A stretch of DNA of 64,000 nucleotides. Source: an uncultured Eudoraea sp. (GTDB lineage Bacteria > Bacteroidota > Bacteroidia > Flavobacteriales > Flavobacteriaceae). The position numbers were made by a program, and so were the translations under genes. Shown piece by piece: positions 62,108 to 64,000 of this stretch. Location of the stretch: the NCBI RefSeq assembly GCF_947260015.1, contig NZ_CAMYOM010000003.1:1-64000 (forward strand), in the 5' to 3' direction. The notes under the pieces were generated by a model. That model was given only the letters and a program-made list of their open reading frames with translations. It was not told where the DNA came from and ran no database searches. The first letter of the stretch is position 1. Each line of letters begins with the position of its first letter.

Positions 62108-64000
62108 TTAATCCTTCTCCTTGCTCAATCCCATTTTTATCTTCCGCCTTTTCTCACGCTCCTGAACATCTATAACTGCGACGGCAGTCATATTCACCAT
62201 CTCATCAACACTGGCCCCCAATTGCAATACGTGAACCGCCTTTCTAAGGCCCAGCATAATTGGACCAATTGATTCTGCAGCATGAAGCTCTTTAAGTAAT
62301 TTATAGGTAATATTTGCAGATTCAAGATTAGGGAAAATTAATGTATTCACTTTTTTACCTCCAAGTGTGGAAAAAGGAAATATACTTTTTCGAAGTTTTT
62401 TGTTGAGTGCAAAATCAGTTTGTATTTCTCCATCAACTATTAATTGCGGATTTCTTGAGTGTAATATCTTAATAGCTTCCCTTACCTTAATGGCATGAGG
62501 ATGGTTGGAAGAACCAAAATTAGAATATGACAGAAGCGCCAAAACAGGATCAAAACCAAAGGCCACACCCAGATTAGCTGTCATCTGAGTTATCTCAGCT
62601 AATTCTTCTGAAGTCGGATCAATATTTATTGAGGTATCTGAAAGGATTAATGGACCTCTTTGGGTAATCATAATATGAGCCGTTGCGGCCCTTGAAACGT
62701 TATTTGCTTTTCCTATGACTTCAAAAATTGGTTTCACCACATTTGAATATGCCCTCGAATGCCCTGAAATCATTCCATCTGCATCGCCTTCCAGAACCAT
62801 CATTGCCCCATAATAATTACGCTCCCTCATTTTAGTGTTCGCACCGTATAAGGTAACTCCGCTTCTTTTTCTTGCTTCGAAAAATTTAGCAGCGTAAATC
62901 TTTCTTTTCGCCTCGGAATCTTCGTCCTTAGGATCAATTATTAGCACATCTGCATCAAATTCCAATTCATTTTTCAACTCTAAAATCACCTCTTTATTTC
63001 CTAATAAAATAGGGATTGCTATCCCCTCTTCACTGACTATTTGAGCAGTTTTCAACACATCCAGATGATTTGCTTCTGCAAAAACAATCCTTTTTGGATT
63101 ACTTTTAGCTCTATTCATCAATAGGCGCATTACCTTATTGTCATCTCCGGATCTTTTAAGGAGTTCTTCCCTATACTTGTTCCAGTCTTCAATGGGCGCC
63201 TTGGCAACTCCACTTTCCATAGCTGCTTTTGCTACCGCTGGTGGTATTTCCGCTATAAGCCTTGGATCAAAGGGTTTTGGAATTATATAATCCTTACCAA
63301 AAGTTAATCTGGTTTCACCATAGGCAATATTTACCTGTTCGGGAACAGGTTGCTTGGTCAATTCGGATAATGCTCTTACAGCAGCCATTTTCATGGCTTC
63401 GTTAATTTTAGTTGCCCTTACGTCCAGTGCCCCTCGAAATATAAATGGAAATCCCAAAACATTATTCACCTGATTGGGATGATCAGATCTTCCCGTAGCC
63501 ATAATAACGTCATCTCTTGTACTACATGCCAGTTTGTACTTTATCTCAGGGTCCGGATTGGCCATTGCAAAGACAATTGGATCTTTTGCCATAGAATTAA
63601 GCATTGCCGGAGTCAGGATATCGGCAATTGAGAGTCCTATAAAAACATCGGCATCCTTAGCGGCTTCGTCCAAAGTATTTAACTTTCTCTTTGTAGCAAA
63701 TTCGCGTTTTTCTTTGGAGAGATTTTCTGCATCCTGGCGAATTACACCTTTGCTATCTAACATAACAATATTCTCCGCTTTCGCTCCAAAGGCTTTATAT
63801 AGTCTTGTACATGATACTGCGGCTGCACCCGCTCCACTAACAACGATCTTTACTTTTTCTATTTTTTTATTAGCTATTTCCAATGCGTTTAACAATGCTG
63901 CAGCTGAAATTATTGCCGTTCCGTGCTGATCGTCATGCATCACCGGTATATCAAGCTCTTCCTTTAATCTTCTTTCAATTTCAAAAGCTTCAGGAGCTTT
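62108..64000 (-). CDS. maeB: NADP-dependent malic enzyme / phosphotransacetylase-like, 5' end beyond window
   Basis: About 630 C-terminal residues of a MaeB-type malic enzyme, which decarboxylates malate to pyruvate with NADP; intact proteins have about 760 residues. The frame is open to the window edge; the ATG at 63943 is internal, in the conserved VMHDDQHGTAI motif. The NAD-binding part follows with VVSGAGAAAVSC (Rossmann loop) and AMANPDPEI. From about 62.1 to 63.1 kb the protein is a phosphate acetyl/butyryltransferase domain (PTA_PTB) with GMISGHSRAYSNVV and LIFPNLESANITYKLLK, which in this family is regulatory rather than catalytic, binding acetyl-CoA. It is upstream of ruvA by 30 bases in the same orientation. 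Confidence 0.93.
   Translation of the reverse strand, partial: KAPEAFEIERRLKEELDIPVMHDDQHGTAIISAAALLNALEIANKKIEKVKIVVSGAGAAAVSCTRLYKAFGAKAENIVMLDSKGVIRQDAENLSKEKREFATKRKLNTLDEAAKDADVFIGLSIADILTPAMLNSMAKDPIVFAMANPDPEIKYKLACSTRDDVIMATGRSDHPNQVNNVLGFPFIFRGALDVRATKINEAMKMAAVRALSELTKQPVPEQVNIAYGETRLTFGKDYIIPKPFDPRLIAEIPPAVAKAAMESGVAKAPIEDWNKYREELLKRSGDDNKVMRLLMNRAKSNPKRIVFAEANHLDVLKTAQIVSEEGIAIPILLGNKEVILELKNELEFDADVLIIDPKDEDSEAKRKIYAAKFFEARKRSGVTLYGANTKMRERNYYGAMMVLEGDADGMISGHSRAYSNVVKPIFEVIGKANNVSRAATAHIMITQRGPLILSDTSINIDPTSEELAEITQMTANLGVAFGFDPVLALLSYSNFGSSNHPHAIKVREAIKILHSRNPQLIVDGEIQTDFALNKKLRKSIFPFSTLGGKKVNTLIFPNLESANITYKLLKELHAAESIGPIMLGLRKAVHVLQLGASVDEMVNMTAVAVIDVQEREKRRKIKMGLSKEKD

Overview
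The window reads as chromosomal DNA of a marine-type member of the Flavobacteriaceae (Bacteroidota). The evidence is a SprA-type outer-membrane translocon, three PorP/SprF-family or SprF-linked genes of the type IX secretion system (T9SS), a large adhesin with a gliding-motility C-terminal signal, a SusB-like GH97 alpha-glucosidase, a two-domain Nfu scaffold, and promoters of the Bacteroidota form TTG-N19-21-TAnnTTTG. I saw no rRNA, tRNA, CRISPR array, transposase or phage genes.

Layout. 1-3.0 kb: 3'-truncated sugar MFS transporter, a non-coding repeat-like stretch, and a PagL-like lipid A deacylase. 3.2-6.3 kb: a tight pair made of a kinase/PLP-phospho-lyase fusion and a DapB of actinobacterial type. 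6.5-10.8 kb: GH97 alpha-glucosidase, a small lipoprotein and glucokinase, which together with the sugar transporter look like a malto-oligosaccharide to glucose-6-phosphate route. 11-15.4 kb: small membrane and barrel proteins, a nucleotidase, a SanA-like protein and an atypical NRAMP transporter. 15.4-17.8 kb: acetyl-CoA synthetase followed by the ruins of an acetate symporter. 17.9-24.8 kb: OmpA/TPR protein, SprF-like protein and repetitive adhesin, a T9SS surface-protein cluster. 25-36.7 kb: fabD, gamma carbonic anhydrase, LytTR/LytS-type two-component system, VWA protein, PorP, Nfu, dodecin, DUF255 thioredoxin protein, MscS channel, tsaB. 36.7-46.3 kb: an eight-gene MacAB-TolC-like export operon whose permease pair and adaptor are duplicated around a single ATPase. 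46.4-51.6 kb: cytochrome c oxidase assembly and small-subunit genes (ctaB, two subunit III genes, subunit IV, SCO, DUF420). 51.7-54.2 kb: metallo-beta-lactamase fold hydrolase, TonB, VanZ, gcvH. 54.4-64 kb: sprA, a broken ruvA and a 5'-truncated malic enzyme (maeB).

Points that stand out are two damaged genes in otherwise conserved neighbourhoods (ruvA with an internal deletion plus frameshift, and an actP-like remnant), the kinase/phospho-lyase plus DapB pair, the duplicated exporter with one ATPase, a cysteine-free SCO-like paralogue, an NRAMP protein without the usual metal ligands, an 83-residue repeat array in the adhesin, and several genes whose -7 promoter box lies almost on top of the start codon. 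I found no clearly new multi-gene system; the kinase/phospho-lyase/DapB pair is the best candidate for undescribed biochemistry.
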